From Acetatifactor sp. (lineage in GTDB: Bacteria > Bacillota > Clostridia > Lachnospirales > Lachnospiraceae): a DNA stretch of 52,118 nt. The notes beneath the pieces are model-generated. The model was not told the origin of the DNA and did no database searches. It saw nothing but the letters and a program-made list of their open reading frames with translations. The stretch spans positions 1 to 52,118 of the forward strand of contig JAFLRM010000022.1 of assembly GCA_022511465.1 (NCBI GenBank). The letters run 5' to 3'. The translations under genes and the position numbers were made by a program. This document shows, one piece after another, positions 24,735-34,279 of the stretch (position 1 is its first letter; each line of letters starts with the position of its first letter).

Positions 24735-26570
24735 TTGAGGCAAAACGGTAGAAACTATAATTCTTATTTGATATTGATCATTCTCCTGGCAGGTCTGATT
24801 TTTGTGTTGGTGCAGGTCAAGAGCTACTCGGAGGCGTACTCGCAGACGGAGCTTTTAGCCGATATGGCGGCGGACAATATTTCGGAGATATATATTGTGC
24901 CAAATCAGGAGGCTCCCACGGGTTATCTGGAGATCACGCTGCGAAGTGGCGAGGACAAGAAGCTTTACGCTACCGATATTTCTCAACTGGAGGAACTGGT
25001 GCGGGCCCATGGCTATGACCCCTCCGTAGGAGATGTAAAGAGGGACAGCTGGTTTCTCACTACGCTTGTACCGATCCTCATCGTTGTGGCGGCAGCAGGA
25101 TTTCTTTTCATGCTCTTTAACGCCCAACAGATGGGGGGTGGTGCTAACAGCCGGATGATGAATTTCGGCAAGAGCCGGGCGCGTCTATCTCTGGGAGACA
25201 AAACGGTCACGTTTGACGAGGTGGCGGGCCTCAAGGAGGAGAAAGAGGATCTGGCGGAGATTGTGGAGTTCTTAAAGGAACCGGGCAAATTCACGCAGGT
25301 GGGGGCCAGGATCCCCAAAGGCGTGCTTTTGGAGGGCTATCCCGGAACCGGCAAGACCCTGCTCGCCAGAGCCGTGGCCGGCGAGGCAGGCGTTCCTTTC
25401 TTCAGCATCTCCGGATCAGACTTTGTGGAAATGTTTGTGGGTGTGGGCGCGTCCCGTGTGAGAGACTTGTTTGAGGAGGCCAAGAAAAATTCCCCCTGCA
25501 TTGTCTTTATCGATGAGATCGACGCAGTGGCCAGAAGACGAGGCACCGGCATGGGCGGCGGCCACGACGAGAGAGAACAAACCTTAAACCAGCTGCTGGT
25601 GGAGATGGATGGTTTTGGTGTCAACGAGGGTATCATTGTTATGGCTGCCACCAACCGCGTGGATATCCTAGATCCTGCAATCCTGCGCCCCGGGCGCTTC
25701 GACCGGAAAGTGACCGTGGGAACGCCGGATGTGGGAGGGCGAGAGGAGATTTTGAAGGTACACGCCAAGAATAAGCCGCTGGCGGAGGATGTGGACTTAA
25801 AGCAGGTGGCGCAGACTACGGCGGGATTTACCGGTGCGGATCTGGAGAATCTGCTGAATGAAGCGGCCATTGGTGCCGCCAGAGAGCGGAGAACCTACAT
25901 CACCCAGCCCGACATTCAAAAAGCTTTTGTGAAAGTGGGAATTGGCTCAGAGAAAAAGAGCCGCATCATCACCGACAAGGAGAAGCGGATCACCGCCTAC
26001 CACGAGGCCGGCCATGCGATCTTGTTCCATGTGCTGCCCGATGTGGGGCCTGTCTATACCGTGTCCATCATCCCTACCGGTACAGGGGCTGCCGGATATA
26101 CCATGCCGCTTCCGGAGAAGGATGAGATGTTTATGACCAAGGGACGGATGCTCCAGGAGATCATGGTTTCTCTGGGAGGTCGTATCGCGGAGGAGATTAT
26201 CTTCAAAGATATCACTACCGGTGCCTCCAGCGACATCAAGAAAGCCACCAAGGTGGCACGCCGTATGGTGACGCGCTTTGGTATGTCGGAGAATGTTGGT
26301 GTGATCTGCTATGACGACGATGACGACGAAGTGTTTATCGGACGGGATCTGGCTCACGCAAAATCTCACAGCGAGGCGGTGGCCAGCGAGATTGACAGGG
26401 AAGTGAAAGGCATTATTGACGATTGTTATACCAAGGCAAAGGCGATCATTCTGGAGCATGAGAAAGTGCTGCATTCCTGCGCGGAGCTTTTGCTGCAGAA
26501 AGAAAAGATCACCAGAGAGGAATTTGAGACTCTTTTTGCTGAGAAAGGATCCAGTGTATTTGATCTGTAA
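24735..26570 (+). CDS. ftsH: ATP-dependent zinc metalloprotease FtsH
   Basis: A TTG start at 24735 is chosen: a perfect AGGAGG (24722-24727) lies 7 nt before it, and the longer ATG frame begins inside hpt. The 611-residue product has two membrane spans (about 10-28 and 108-128) flanking a short outer domain, an AAA+ domain with Walker A GYPGTGKT (201-208), Walker [11 protein letters not shown], the second region of homology ([19 protein letters not shown]), and the zinc protease motif HEAGH (423-427). It degrades membrane and regulatory proteins. Walker A has Tyr where most FtsH proteins have Pro (GPPGTGKT). It ends the mazG-ftsH cluster. Confidence 0.96.
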   Translation: MRQNGRNYNSYLILIILLAGLIFVLVQVKSYSEAYSQTELLADMAADNISEIYIVPNQEAPTGYLEITLRSGEDKKLYATDISQLEELVRAHGYDPSVGDVKRDSWFLTTLVPILIVVAAAGFLFMLFNAQQMGGGANSRMMNFGKSRARLSLGDKTVTFDEVAGLKEEKEDLAEIVEFLKEPGKFTQVGARIPKGVLLEGYPGTGKTLLARAVAGEAGVPFFSISGSDFVEMFVGVGASRVRDLFEEAKKNSPCIVFIDEIDAVARRRGTGMGGGHDEREQTLNQLLVEMDGFGVNEGIIVMAATNRVDILDPAILRPGRFDRKVTVGTPDVGGREEILKVHAKNKPLAEDVDLKQVAQTTAGFTGADLENLLNEAAIGAARERRTYITQPDIQKAFVKVGIGSEKKSRIITDKEKRITAYHEAGHAILFHVLPDVGPVYTVSIIPTGTGAAGYTMPLPEKDEMFMTKGRMLQEIMVSLGGRIAEEIIFKDITTGASSDIKKATKVARRMVTRFGMSENVGVICYDDDDDEVFIGRDLAHAKSHSEAVASEIDREVKGIIDDCYTKAKAIILEHEKVLHSCAELLLQKEKITREEFETLFAEKGSSVFDL

Positions 26571-26723
26571 TGGTGAATTTGCACAAAAACGGCGAATTAC
26601 TTTTGTAATATTTGTGGAATTTGAGAGTAGCCAGAAAAGGGTGCATATGATACTATAATATGCGTAACCCCCCAATACATTATATAGTTTTTGCTATACC
26701 CATAAGAAAGAAATACCTTCTCT

Positions 26724-26755
26724 AAAAAGGACAGTCCGTGAGACTGTCCTTTTTA
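26724..26755 (+). terminator. Terminator after ftsH
   Basis: AAAAAGGACAGTC (26724-26736) pairs perfectly with GACTGTCCTTTTT (26742-26754) around the loop CGTGA, with the U-run built in. It closes the housekeeping block. Confidence 0.95.
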
Positions 26756-26794
26756 CTGCCTTTTTTCATTATATTTCTTTTTTAAAATAAACTA

Positions 26795-26823
26795 TTGAGC
26801 ATTTACCTTTTTTTGAGTAAAAT
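26795..26823 (+). promoter_or_regulatory. Promoter of the GH13 gene
   Basis: TTGAGC (26795-26800), 17-bp spacer, TAAAAT (26818-26823), 46 bp before the start codon. No CcpA (cre) site was evident near it. Confidence 0.65.
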
Positions 26824-26869
26824 AATAACATGGACTTCTTTTAAAAATAAACAGAGAAAGGCTTGATCT

Positions 26870-28987
26870 ATGGATTTCAATACCCTGCGTCAGATAGAGT
26901 ATAATCGGCAATATATGGCTACCATGCGGCCTGTATTTAACAAGAGAGGATTGTTCTCCGACACTACGGCGGAATATGTGACGCCTGCGGAGCCCTCCCC
27001 TTACGATTTGGTGACGATCCGCTTTCGTACTGCCAAGAACAACATAGACCGCGTGTTCCTGGTTCATCAGGGGGAGAAGAACCTGATGTTCAAGGAGGAG
27101 AGCACGGAAGAATTTGATTTCTACGCTTTCGAGCTGCAGTTGAACAATGAGAAGACCACCTATTTTTTTGAGGTGCATTCCGGCAGGATCGTGGCCTACT
27201 ATGATGTGAGGGGATTGGTACAGGAGATCAACGAGTACTATAATTTTGTGATCCTGCCAGGCTTTAAGACACCAGATTGGGCCAAAGGCGCGGTTATGTA
27301 TCAGATCTATGTGGATCGTTTCTGCAACGGCGACCCTACCAATGACGTGCAGACAAACGAATACTGTTATATAGGGGACACTGTACACCGGGTGGGAGAA
27401 TGGGACACCTATCCGGCACAGATGGATGTGAGAGAATTCTATGGCGGTGATCTTCAGGGTGTTTTGGATAAACTGGACTATCTGAAGGACTTGGGAGTAG
27501 AAGTGATCTACTTTAATCCCCTGTTTGTGTCACCATCCAATCACAAGTATGATATTCAGGACTATGACTATATTGATCCTCACATCGGTAAGATTGTGGA
27601 CGATGAGGGAGATTTGTTGGAGCCGGGTCAGAAGGAGAACCGCTTTGCCACCAAATACATCAACCGCGTCTCCAACAAGGCCAATCTGGAGGCCAGCAAT
27701 CAGCTGTTTATCAAGGTTGTGGAGGAAGCCCACAGGAGAGGAATGCGTGTGATCCTGGACGGCGTCTTCAACCACTGCGGATCTTTCAACAAATGGCTGG
27801 ACAGAGAGCGTATTTACGAGAATGCGAAGGGCTATGAGAAAGGTGCTCACATTGATGCAGAGAGCCCCTACCGCAACTATTTTCATTTTCATAACCAGAG
27901 CGACTGGCCCTACAACAGCTCTTACGACGGGTGGTGGGGACATGACACGTTGCCGAAACTGAATTATGAGGGCTCCCGCGAGTTATGCGACTATATTTTG
28001 CGGGTGGCCAAAAAGTGGGTGTCGCCGCCCTATAATGCGGACGGCTGGAGGCTGGACGTGGCAGCAGATCTGGGCCACAGTCAGGACTTTAACCATCATT
28101 TCTGGCAGGAGTTCCGCAAAGCGGTGAAAGAGGCTAATCCCAACGCCATTATTTTGGCGGAGCACTACGGCAATACCCGCGACTGGCTTCAGGGCAACGA
28201 GTGGGATACCGTGATGAACTACGACGCTTTTATGGAGCCGGTGACCTGGTTTTTGACCGGTATGGAGAAGCACAGCGACGACTACAGAGAGGATCTTCTG
28301 GGCAATGCGGACAGCTTCTGGGGTGCCATGAAGCACCACAACGCAAGTTTTTCCATGCCCACTTGGCAGGTGGCTATGAATGAGCTCTCCAACCATGACC
28401 ACTCCCGCTTCCTGACCCGCACCAACCACAAGGTGGGCAGGATCAATACCATGGGTTCCCATGCTGCGGAGCAGGACGTGAACAAAGCTGTTTTCCGCGA
28501 GGCGGTGGCGATACAGATGACTTGGATAGGGGCGCCTACGATCTACTATGGGGATGAAGCCGGCGTGTGTGGCTTCACCGATCCGGACAGCCGCCGTACC
28601 TATCCCTGGGGCAACGAGGATAAAGAACTGATCGCGTTCCACAAGGATATTATCCGTATCCGCAGAGAGCATCCGGAGCTGAGAACAGGATCTTTGAAAT
28701 ATGTGGACAGTGATTACAATTTTCTGGCATATGGGCGTTTTACCAGAGCAGCCCAGTGTCTGATCTTGATCAACAATAATTACTCTCCCATTGAAAAAGG
28801 GTTGACGGTGTGGGAGATCGGCACCGCCAGATACAGTGGCAAGATGGTGACGCTTCTGCAGTCCTCGGATAAGGGCTACACCTTAGAGCGCAAGGAGTAC
28901 CCGATCCACGCGGGCAAGATCAAGATCATACTGCCTGCTACTTCTGCCACCATACTGAAGTTTGAAGATGACGGACCTGCATTATAA
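26870..28987 (+). CDS. GH13 alpha-amylase/neopullulanase-type glycoside hydrolase
   Basis: The 705-residue cytoplasmic protein has no signal peptide. An N-terminal beta-sandwich domain (about 1-130) resembles those of neopullulanase/cyclomaltodextrinase enzymes, followed by the (beta/alpha)8 barrel (WAKGAVMYQIYVDRFCNGDP start). The four GH13 regions are visible: DGVFNHCG; DGWRLDVAADL with nucleophile D396; ILAEHYGN with acid/base E431; ELSNHDHSR with transition-state D510. It would split intracellular malto-oligosaccharides, cyclodextrins or pullulan fragments after uptake. The catalytic set is intact. It has its own promoter and terminator; no maltose transporter adjoins it. Confidence 0.93.
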   Translation: MDFNTLRQIEYNRQYMATMRPVFNKRGLFSDTTAEYVTPAEPSPYDLVTIRFRTAKNNIDRVFLVHQGEKNLMFKEESTEEFDFYAFELQLNNEKTTYFFEVHSGRIVAYYDVRGLVQEINEYYNFVILPGFKTPDWAKGAVMYQIYVDRFCNGDPTNDVQTNEYCYIGDTVHRVGEWDTYPAQMDVREFYGGDLQGVLDKLDYLKDLGVEVIYFNPLFVSPSNHKYDIQDYDYIDPHIGKIVDDEGDLLEPGQKENRFATKYINRVSNKANLEASNQLFIKVVEEAHRRGMRVILDGVFNHCGSFNKWLDRERIYENAKGYEKGAHIDAESPYRNYFHFHNQSDWPYNSSYDGWWGHDTLPKLNYEGSRELCDYILRVAKKWVSPPYNADGWRLDVAADLGHSQDFNHHFWQEFRKAVKEANPNAIILAEHYGNTRDWLQGNEWDTVMNYDAFMEPVTWFLTGMEKHSDDYREDLLGNADSFWGAMKHHNASFSMPTWQVAMNELSNHDHSRFLTRTNHKVGRINTMGSHAAEQDVNKAVFREAVAIQMTWIGAPTIYYGDEAGVCGFTDPDSRRTYPWGNEDKELIAFHKDIIRIRREHPELRTGSLKYVDSDYNFLAYGRFTRAAQCLILINNNYSPIEKGLTVWEIGTARYSGKMVTLLQSSDKGYTLERKEYPIHAGKIKIILPATSATILKFEDDGPAL

Positions 28988-28995
28988 GATTTTTT

Positions 28996-29027
28996 CAGCC
29001 TCGGGCATTTTGTCTGGGGCTGTTTTT
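28996..29027 (+). terminator. Terminator after the GH13 gene
   Basis: CAGCCTC (28996-29002) pairs with GGGGCTG (29016-29022), with one wobble, followed by TTTTT. Confidence 0.75.
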
Positions 29028-29056
29028 AGAAGTTAGAGGATTGATAGAGGCGGGAC

Positions 29057-30001
29057 ATGACGGACAGAGGATCAGGGTTTCGATTTGAAAAGTATAGCGG
29101 ACAGGAGAAGGAAGTAAGTCTGCCGGAAGAAGTGGAGGGGAAACCTCTTTCAACGATCGGCATGAAAGCCTTTTTGAGCTGTAAGAGCGTGGAGCGTCTG
29201 GTATTGCCGGACACCCTGGAGCGGGTGGAGGACTGGGGCTTTGCCCATATGAAGAATCTGCAAGAGATCGTGCTGCCGGCGAAGGAAGTTGCCTTTGGGA
29301 AAAAGGTGTTTTTGGGCTGCGAAAATCTGCAGAGAGTGACACTTAGCGGCGTGCAGTCAGGGAAACTCTACGAGGGAATCCCATGTTTTCTGGCCACTGC
29401 CTTTCGCCTGTTTGGAGAGGAGACCATGCAGAGCCTTCAGACCACTGGGCTTGTGGATCCCGAGATGATGGCGGAATATCCCAACGACATTCTGCAAAAC
29501 CTACAGATAGCGGGAGATCGTGATGGTCAATGGAGGTGGCTCTTCATCTATGACAAGGCATTGGAGGCCCATTTGCGGAGAAGGGATGACGAAGGGTTTG
29601 TGCCCGCCTTCATCGGCTGGTTCGATGTGGAGGACGTGGATGATCAGAAGCAAGGCTATATACAGAGAATGCGCGAGAGCAAGATGCAGCTTGTGTTCCA
29701 GCGGCTCCGTTATTCCAAGGGGTTGGAGGAGTCCGTGGAGACTTTCCTGAATCAGTATCTGCGGGAGAATACCCCCTTTTTGGTAGAAAAATTAACGGAG
29801 AAGTATCTTCATCGGGAGTATTTTCATACGGACATCCACTGTTATAAGATCTGGAAGGCGTCCGGCGGGTTGACGGGAGAGTACGCGGGCCGGTTGATGG
29901 GCATAGTGCCGGAGGAGGAGCCGGAGATAAAAAGTTACCTCTTGGAGTGCCAGTTGGAGGATGTGGGAGGAGACAGCTTTTTTGCGGGGTTAGATCTGTA
30001 G
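29057..30001 (+). CDS. Leucine-rich-repeat (BspA-type) protein, cytoplasmic
   Basis: The 314-residue protein has no signal peptide or membrane span. Residues about 15-105 are LRR_5/BspA-like repeats: 'GKPLSTIGMKAFLSCKSVERLVLPDTLERVEDWGFAHMKNLQEIVLPA...FLGCENLQRVTL'. The remaining ~200 residues are helical and acidic and match no family I know. BspA repeats are usually on secreted proteins; here the module seems intracellular. The small conserved gene at 30039 follows after 37 bp, probably in the same transcript. Confidence 0.7.
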   Translation: MTDRGSGFRFEKYSGQEKEVSLPEEVEGKPLSTIGMKAFLSCKSVERLVLPDTLERVEDWGFAHMKNLQEIVLPAKEVAFGKKVFLGCENLQRVTLSGVQSGKLYEGIPCFLATAFRLFGEETMQSLQTTGLVDPEMMAEYPNDILQNLQIAGDRDGQWRWLFIYDKALEAHLRRRDDEGFVPAFIGWFDVEDVDDQKQGYIQRMRESKMQLVFQRLRYSKGLEESVETFLNQYLRENTPFLVEKLTEKYLHREYFHTDIHCYKIWKASGGLTGEYAGRLMGIVPEEEPEIKSYLLECQLEDVGGDSFFAGLDL

Positions 30002-30038
30002 ATAGATTCAAGGAGTTTAAAGAAGGGAGAGCATTCGA

Positions 30039-30254
30039 ATGGAAGAGAATGGGAAAGATAATACACAGGTAAGCGACCAGGATGTGGAGGCGCTGATCCA
30101 ACTTTTAGACCAATATAACGAGGCCGGCGGAAGCCGCATGAAGATCAACGTGGTGGAGGGCGACGGACAGGTGACGAATAGACAGTACCATCATGGACGG
30201 TGCGATGTCGGAAGCCCCTGGGCCAAGGGACAGGCCTTTGACGTGCTGGAATAA
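30039..30254 (+). CDS. Small conserved protein of unknown function (71 aa)
   Basis: AAGGGAGAG precedes the ATG. The 71-residue protein has an acidic helical N-terminal half (QDVEALIQLLDQYNEAGGSRMKINV) and a distinct C-terminal half with QYHHGRCDVGSPWAKGQAFDV. The His/Cys cluster (HHGRC) could bind a metal, but this is a guess. I believe such short ORFs recur in Lachnospiraceae, though I cannot check here. It is followed at once by a good terminator, so it ends the operon that starts with the LRR gene. Confidence 0.7.
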   Translation: MEENGKDNTQVSDQDVEALIQLLDQYNEAGGSRMKINVVEGDGQVTNRQYHHGRCDVGSPWAKGQAFDVLE

Positions 30255-30275
30255 TTCAGCTGTTCTTTTTTTAAA

Positions 30276-30317
30276 GAAATCTCGTTCCCGTTTTATATTT
30301 CGGAACGGGATTTTTTA
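30276..30317 (+). terminator. Terminator after the small-protein gene
   Basis: TCTCGTTCC (30280-30288) pairs with GGAACGGGA (30302-30310) with one G-U, extended by A/T pairs, and followed by TTTTTTATTTT. Confidence 0.9.
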
Positions 30318-30445
30318 TTTTGTCACCAACAGATTTAAAGAAAATTTAATGATATGTTTAATGACGAAACAAAAAAGATGTGTTATTCTATAAGGCAGCA
30401 AGAAAACAGAGGAAGCGGACAACAGAAGGGTCGGTGATAAATGGA

Positions 30446-31711
30446 ATGAACAGACGGGAAATAGAGGAAATGATGCAGATTGAAAAAGGTCTGGAAGATT
30501 TTTTGGAACGGGAATTGGGGGAGAAGGAGATCGATGTGATAGGTGCATCCGGAGGAAACAAAAGAAACAGAAGTACAAGCAGCAAGAGTAACTTGCAGAA
30601 GGACGATTATATAGAGGATTGGGACAGTCCGCGCCGACAAACCGCAGGAAGCAGTAAAAGGGCAGGCAGCGGCAGAAGCACGGGCAGCGGCAGAAGCACA
30701 GGCAGCAGAAGCGCCGGCACGTCCCAAAAGAAAGCGAGGAATACTCAAAAGAACCGGAAGAAGAAACGTTTTCGCCGTCTGAAACGGCTGTTTGTGGCTG
30801 TGGCCATCATTCTTGCGATCGGAGCGATCGGACTGTATTACCTGGTGGGAAGCGTCTACGGCAAAATGACTTATCGGGAGATCGCTTCAGTAGCCGATGA
30901 ACCTTATCGGGAGGACGGTGTGATCAATATTCTGCTGATCGGCAACGATTCCCGCGAGAATGGGGAGGACGGACGCTCCGACGCCATGATCCTTTTGTCC
31001 ATCAGCGGCAAGACAAAACAAATTTATATGACCTCCCTGCTGCGCGACATGTATGTGGAAATTCCGGGACATGATGGAAACCGTCTGAATGCAGCATACT
31101 CCTACGGTGGGGCGGAGCTTTTGATGGAGACCATTGAACAGAATCTGGATATCAAGGTCAACCGCTATGTGCTGGTGAACTTTGAGGCGTTTGCCAATTT
31201 GGTGGACGCGGTGGGAGGCGTGGATCTGGAGCTTTCCACTGCGGAGATCGAGTATGTCAACGGTTATCTGGTGGAGTACAACATGCTCACCAATCGCCCG
31301 CAAGGAACGGACAATATGGACACCTCAGTCAGCGGAATGGTTCATTTAAACGGGCCGCAGGCGTTGGCCTACACCCGAAATCGCTATATTGGCACGGACT
31401 TTGGAAGGACGGAACGTCAGCGCAAGGTTCTGAGTGCGGTGATCAAAAAACTTCCGCTGGCTATGGTAGCTAACCCCGGCGAATTGATTGACGGATTGAT
31501 GCCTAATCTAACCACTAATTTGACGCAGTGGGAATGTTACCTTTTGAGCTTTCAGGCAGGGAAGTTTTTGGGTTACGACATGGTGCAGAGTAGTATTCCC
31601 ATTGAAGGCAGCTATCATAATGCTTCCATTCGCGGCATGTCGGTGTTGGAGGTGGATTTTGACGCAAACAGGCAATATTTGCAAGAAAATATTTATGGTC
31701 AAACTCGATAA
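30446..31711 (+). CDS. LytR-CpsA-Psr (LCP) family cell-wall ligase
   Basis: The start at 30446 (MNRREIEEMMQ) is the most protein-like, though a GTG at 30434 is closer to the GAAGGG ribosome site. The ~421-residue product has a long, low-complexity cytoplasmic N-terminus of Ser, Gly, Arg and Lys (GSGRSTGSGRSTGS), one membrane span (about 115-135) and an outer LCP domain. LCP hallmarks are present: NILLIGNDSRENGEDGRSDAMILLSI, SLLRDMYVEIPG, NRLNAAYSYGG and GPQALAYTRNRY with its conserved Arg residues. LCP enzymes attach undecaprenyl-linked teichoic acids or polysaccharides to peptidoglycan. The CapA gene follows closely and may be co-transcribed. Confidence 0.92.
   Translation: MNRREIEEMMQIEKGLEDFLERELGEKEIDVIGASGGNKRNRSTSSKSNLQKDDYIEDWDSPRRQTAGSSKRAGSGRSTGSGRSTGSRSAGTSQKKARNTQKNRKKKRFRRLKRLFVAVAIILAIGAIGLYYLVGSVYGKMTYREIASVADEPYREDGVINILLIGNDSRENGEDGRSDAMILLSISGKTKQIYMTSLLRDMYVEIPGHDGNRLNAAYSYGGAELLMETIEQNLDIKVNRYVLVNFEAFANLVDAVGGVDLELSTAEIEYVNGYLVEYNMLTNRPQGTDNMDTSVSGMVHLNGPQALAYTRNRYIGTDFGRTERQRKVLSAVIKKLPLAMVANPGELIDGLMPNLTTNLTQWECYLLSFQAGKFLGYDMVQSSIPIEGSYHNASIRGMSVLEVDFDANRQYLQENIYGQTR
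30665..30712 (+). repeat. 18-bp tandem repeat inside the LCP gene
   Basis: Two copies of an 18-bp unit (30665-30682 and 30683-30700) differ only at the last base; a third, shortened copy follows (30701-30712). Each unit encodes Gly-Ser-Gly-Arg-Ser-Thr. Copy number could vary by slippage in frame, changing linker length between cytoplasmic tail and membrane span. Confidence 0.8.
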
Positions 31712-31763
31712 ACTGTGATAAGATGAGTGGAGCGACGGTTAGCTTATTTTTTGAGGTGGAATA

Positions 31764-32942
31764 ATGACGAGTTGGCTGAAAAGGACAAGACGAATTCTAA
31801 TTAGTGTTATCTGTTGTGCAACCGTTTTGTTTACGGCCTGCAGTGCGAAGCCGCAGCAGGTAACGCCGGTGGTAGATTATAGGGATCTGGTAGAGCCCCT
31901 TGATCAGAAACCGATGGAGACTGCATCGGAGGAGAGTGTCCAGGCAGATGCAGATGCGGTCGCAACATGGGAAACAAAAGAGCCTGAGGACAATGTGATC
32001 ACCATCACCATCAGCGCAGCGGGCGATGTCACGCTGGGCAACTACGAAGGGCAGGACTACTCCGGCTCTTTTCGGCAGAAGGTGGAAGAGACAGAGGATG
32101 AAGGGTATTTTTTCAGCAATGTCTATGATATTTTCTCTGCGGACGATATGACCATTGTGAATTTGGAGGGTGTCCTGACTACGTCGGAGGAGATCAAAGA
32201 GGGTCAGACCTACTGCATCAAGGGAGATCCTTCCTATGTGGCTTTCCTGACCCACGGGGCTATTGAGACTGTCAGTATGGCCAACAACCACAGAATGGAC
32301 TTTGGTGAGGCAGGCAGCCGGGAGACCGTGGAGATGCTGGATCGGGAAGGGATCATCTACGCGTACGACAACAATGTAGGGATCTATGAGACCAAAGGGA
32401 TCCGGATCGGCTATGTGTCTGTGCGGTATTGGGGCGAAGGCATGGAATATCTTATGCAAAATGGGATCGAAAAGCTTCAGGAAGAGGGCGTCGATCTGAT
32501 TTTGGCATGTTGCCATTGGGGGATTGAGCGCACTTTCTATCCGGAGGATTACCAGCGGGAATTTGGGAAAAAGTGCATTGACTGGGGTGCGGATCTGGTT
32601 ATTGGCCATCACCCTCATGTATTGCAGGGGATTGAGGAATATCGAGGCAAATTCATTGTATATAGTCTCGCAAATTTTTGTTTTGGGGCAAATCGCAATC
32701 CCCCTGATAAGGACACAATGATCTTTCAACAGACTTTTACTTTTGTAGATGGAATGAAGCAGGAGGATGCCAATATACAGGTGATTCCCTGCTCTGTCAG
32801 TTCTATTTCCAACTGGAATGACTATCGGCCTACGCCAGCCATAGACAATGAGGCGCAGAGAATATTAGAGCGGATCAACGAATACAGCAGAGATTTTGGG
32901 GTACAATTTGATGAAAGCGGCCACTTAAAGACGGGGGAATGA
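31764..32942 (+). CDS. CapA-family lipoprotein (metallophosphatase-like)
   Basis: The 392-residue protein is a lipoprotein with lipobox near LFTAC (Cys 26). From residue ~75 it is a PGA_cap/CapA domain: ITISAAGDVTLGNYEG, IVNLEGVLTT, SMANNHRMDFGEAG, LACCHWGIERTFYP, LVIGHHPHVLQGIE, VYSLANFCFG. The Asp, Asn and His residues of the calcineurin-like metal site are present. CapA homologues take part in poly-gamma-glutamate capsule export, but no CapB/C genes occur here, so the substrate is unknown. Following LCP, it suggests surface-polymer work. Its stop overlaps the start of the next gene (ATGA). Confidence 0.9.
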   Translation: MTSWLKRTRRILISVICCATVLFTACSAKPQQVTPVVDYRDLVEPLDQKPMETASEESVQADADAVATWETKEPEDNVITITISAAGDVTLGNYEGQDYSGSFRQKVEETEDEGYFFSNVYDIFSADDMTIVNLEGVLTTSEEIKEGQTYCIKGDPSYVAFLTHGAIETVSMANNHRMDFGEAGSRETVEMLDREGIIYAYDNNVGIYETKGIRIGYVSVRYWGEGMEYLMQNGIEKLQEEGVDLILACCHWGIERTFYPEDYQREFGKKCIDWGADLVIGHHPHVLQGIEEYRGKFIVYSLANFCFGANRNPPDKDTMIFQQTFTFVDGMKQEDANIQVIPCSVSSISNWNDYRPTPAIDNEAQRILERINEYSRDFGVQFDESGHLKTGE

Positions 32943-34279
32943 GTATGCAGAGTATTTGCATTGTGGACGAAGAAAGAAAGCGTCTGGAATCTCTGGGAAA
33001 GCAGATCCGAGATCATTATCAGGTGTCTGTTTTGGAATCCGGCCGACAGCTTGAGGAGTACTTAAACAGCGGGGAGAAGCCGAACCTGATCTTGCTAAGT
33101 TACACCTTGGCAGACAAAAGCAGCGTGGAGCTTTTGAGAAATCTGCGTAAACAGGAGGATTTGGAAGAGATCCCGGTGATCATGATGACGGACGGTGCGG
33201 ATCCGGCTGTGGAAGTAGAGTGTCTGGAAGCGGGCGCAGAGGATCTTTTACCCAGACCTTTGAACTTTCAGATCGTACATTCGCGTATTGATCGTATTTT
33301 GGAGGTTAATGCCTTGAAGGAAGAGCTTCAGGAGGCGCTGAAAGATCCGCTCACCGGCATGTACAATCGAAGCTTTGCAGAAAAGCAGATCATCTCCTGC
33401 CTGAAGGAGCGCAAGGCGGGAGCCTTTTTAATGATCGATCTGGACAATTTCAAGCATGTGAACGATGCTTTCGGCCATGTGGCGGGGGATAACACCCTCC
33501 AATATGTGGCGGAAATTTTAAATCGGGCAGTGGGCAACGACGGAATTGCCTGTCGTATGGGCGGAGATGAATTTTCCATCTTCTTCTACCGGATTGGCAG
33601 CAGAGCCCAGCTATCCAAGATCGCTGTAAATATTTTAAATGAATACAACCGAACGGCGGTGGAGAACGACAGCATGACCGGAACCTCCCTCTCTATAGGC
33701 ATTGCTATTGTGGGGAAAGACGGGGACGACTACGGGGAGCTGTACAACGCGGCGGATAAGGCGCTCTATTTTTCCAAGCGAAACGGCAAGAACAGCTATT
33801 GTTTTTACAGTAAGAGTGTAAACCTCAATCAGGAGGACGACCACAATGCGGTGGTGGACATCCACCAGCTGGAACGTCTGATCCAGGACAGGAAAAAGTT
33901 TGCAGGTTCCTATCAGGTGGATTACAAAGAGTTTCAGCGGATCTACAATTTTATCGGGCGATGTGTGGAACGCACCCACCAGAAAGCACAGTTGATGCTG
34001 GTATCTCTGCGGGATAATCACCCGGTTGGAGCTTCACAGGAGACTTTGGAGTCGGAGATCCAGACTTTGGAGGAGTCCATTGTGCGCTCTTTGAGGCGAA
34101 ACGACGTGAGCACCCGATACAGTAACCGGCAGATCCTTGTGGTACTTATCGACATTGATGAAAACAATATGAACATCGTCAAGGGACGTATCAGTTCGAA
34201 TTATGAGACATCACGGAAAAGCGACTGTTACAACGTAGAGTTTGAGCAGATGCCCATAGAAGGAATCGTGCAGGAGTGA
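32939..34279 (+). CDS. Receiver-GGDEF protein with inactive receiver and a second degenerate GGDEF
   Basis: The 446-residue protein has three parts. Residues 1-120 are a receiver domain, but the phospho-acceptor Asp is Ser (LILLS54) and the conserved Lys is Arg (PRPLN, R106), so normal phosphorylation is not expected. Residues 135-290 form a GGDEF domain with intact MGGDEF (207-212) and DLDNFKHVNDAFGH; no RxxD inhibitory site is seen just before it. It should make cyclic di-GMP. Residues about 310-440 look like a second, decayed GGDEF fold: 'RYSNRQILVVLIDID' (393-) aligns with RYGGDEFLVLL, with SNRQI replacing GGDEF. It overlaps capA by 4 bp. A broken copy lies at 40612-41710. Confidence 0.85.
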   Translation: MSMQSICIVDEERKRLESLGKQIRDHYQVSVLESGRQLEEYLNSGEKPNLILLSYTLADKSSVELLRNLRKQEDLEEIPVIMMTDGADPAVEVECLEAGAEDLLPRPLNFQIVHSRIDRILEVNALKEELQEALKDPLTGMYNRSFAEKQIISCLKERKAGAFLMIDLDNFKHVNDAFGHVAGDNTLQYVAEILNRAVGNDGIACRMGGDEFSIFFYRIGSRAQLSKIAVNILNEYNRTAVENDSMTGTSLSIGIAIVGKDGDDYGELYNAADKALYFSKRNGKNSYCFYSKSVNLNQEDDHNAVVDIHQLERLIQDRKKFAGSYQVDYKEFQRIYNFIGRCVERTHQKAQLMLVSLRDNHPVGASQETLESEIQTLEESIVRSLRRNDVSTRYSNRQILVVLIDIDENNMNIVKGRISSNYETSRKSDCYNVEFEQMPIEGIVQE

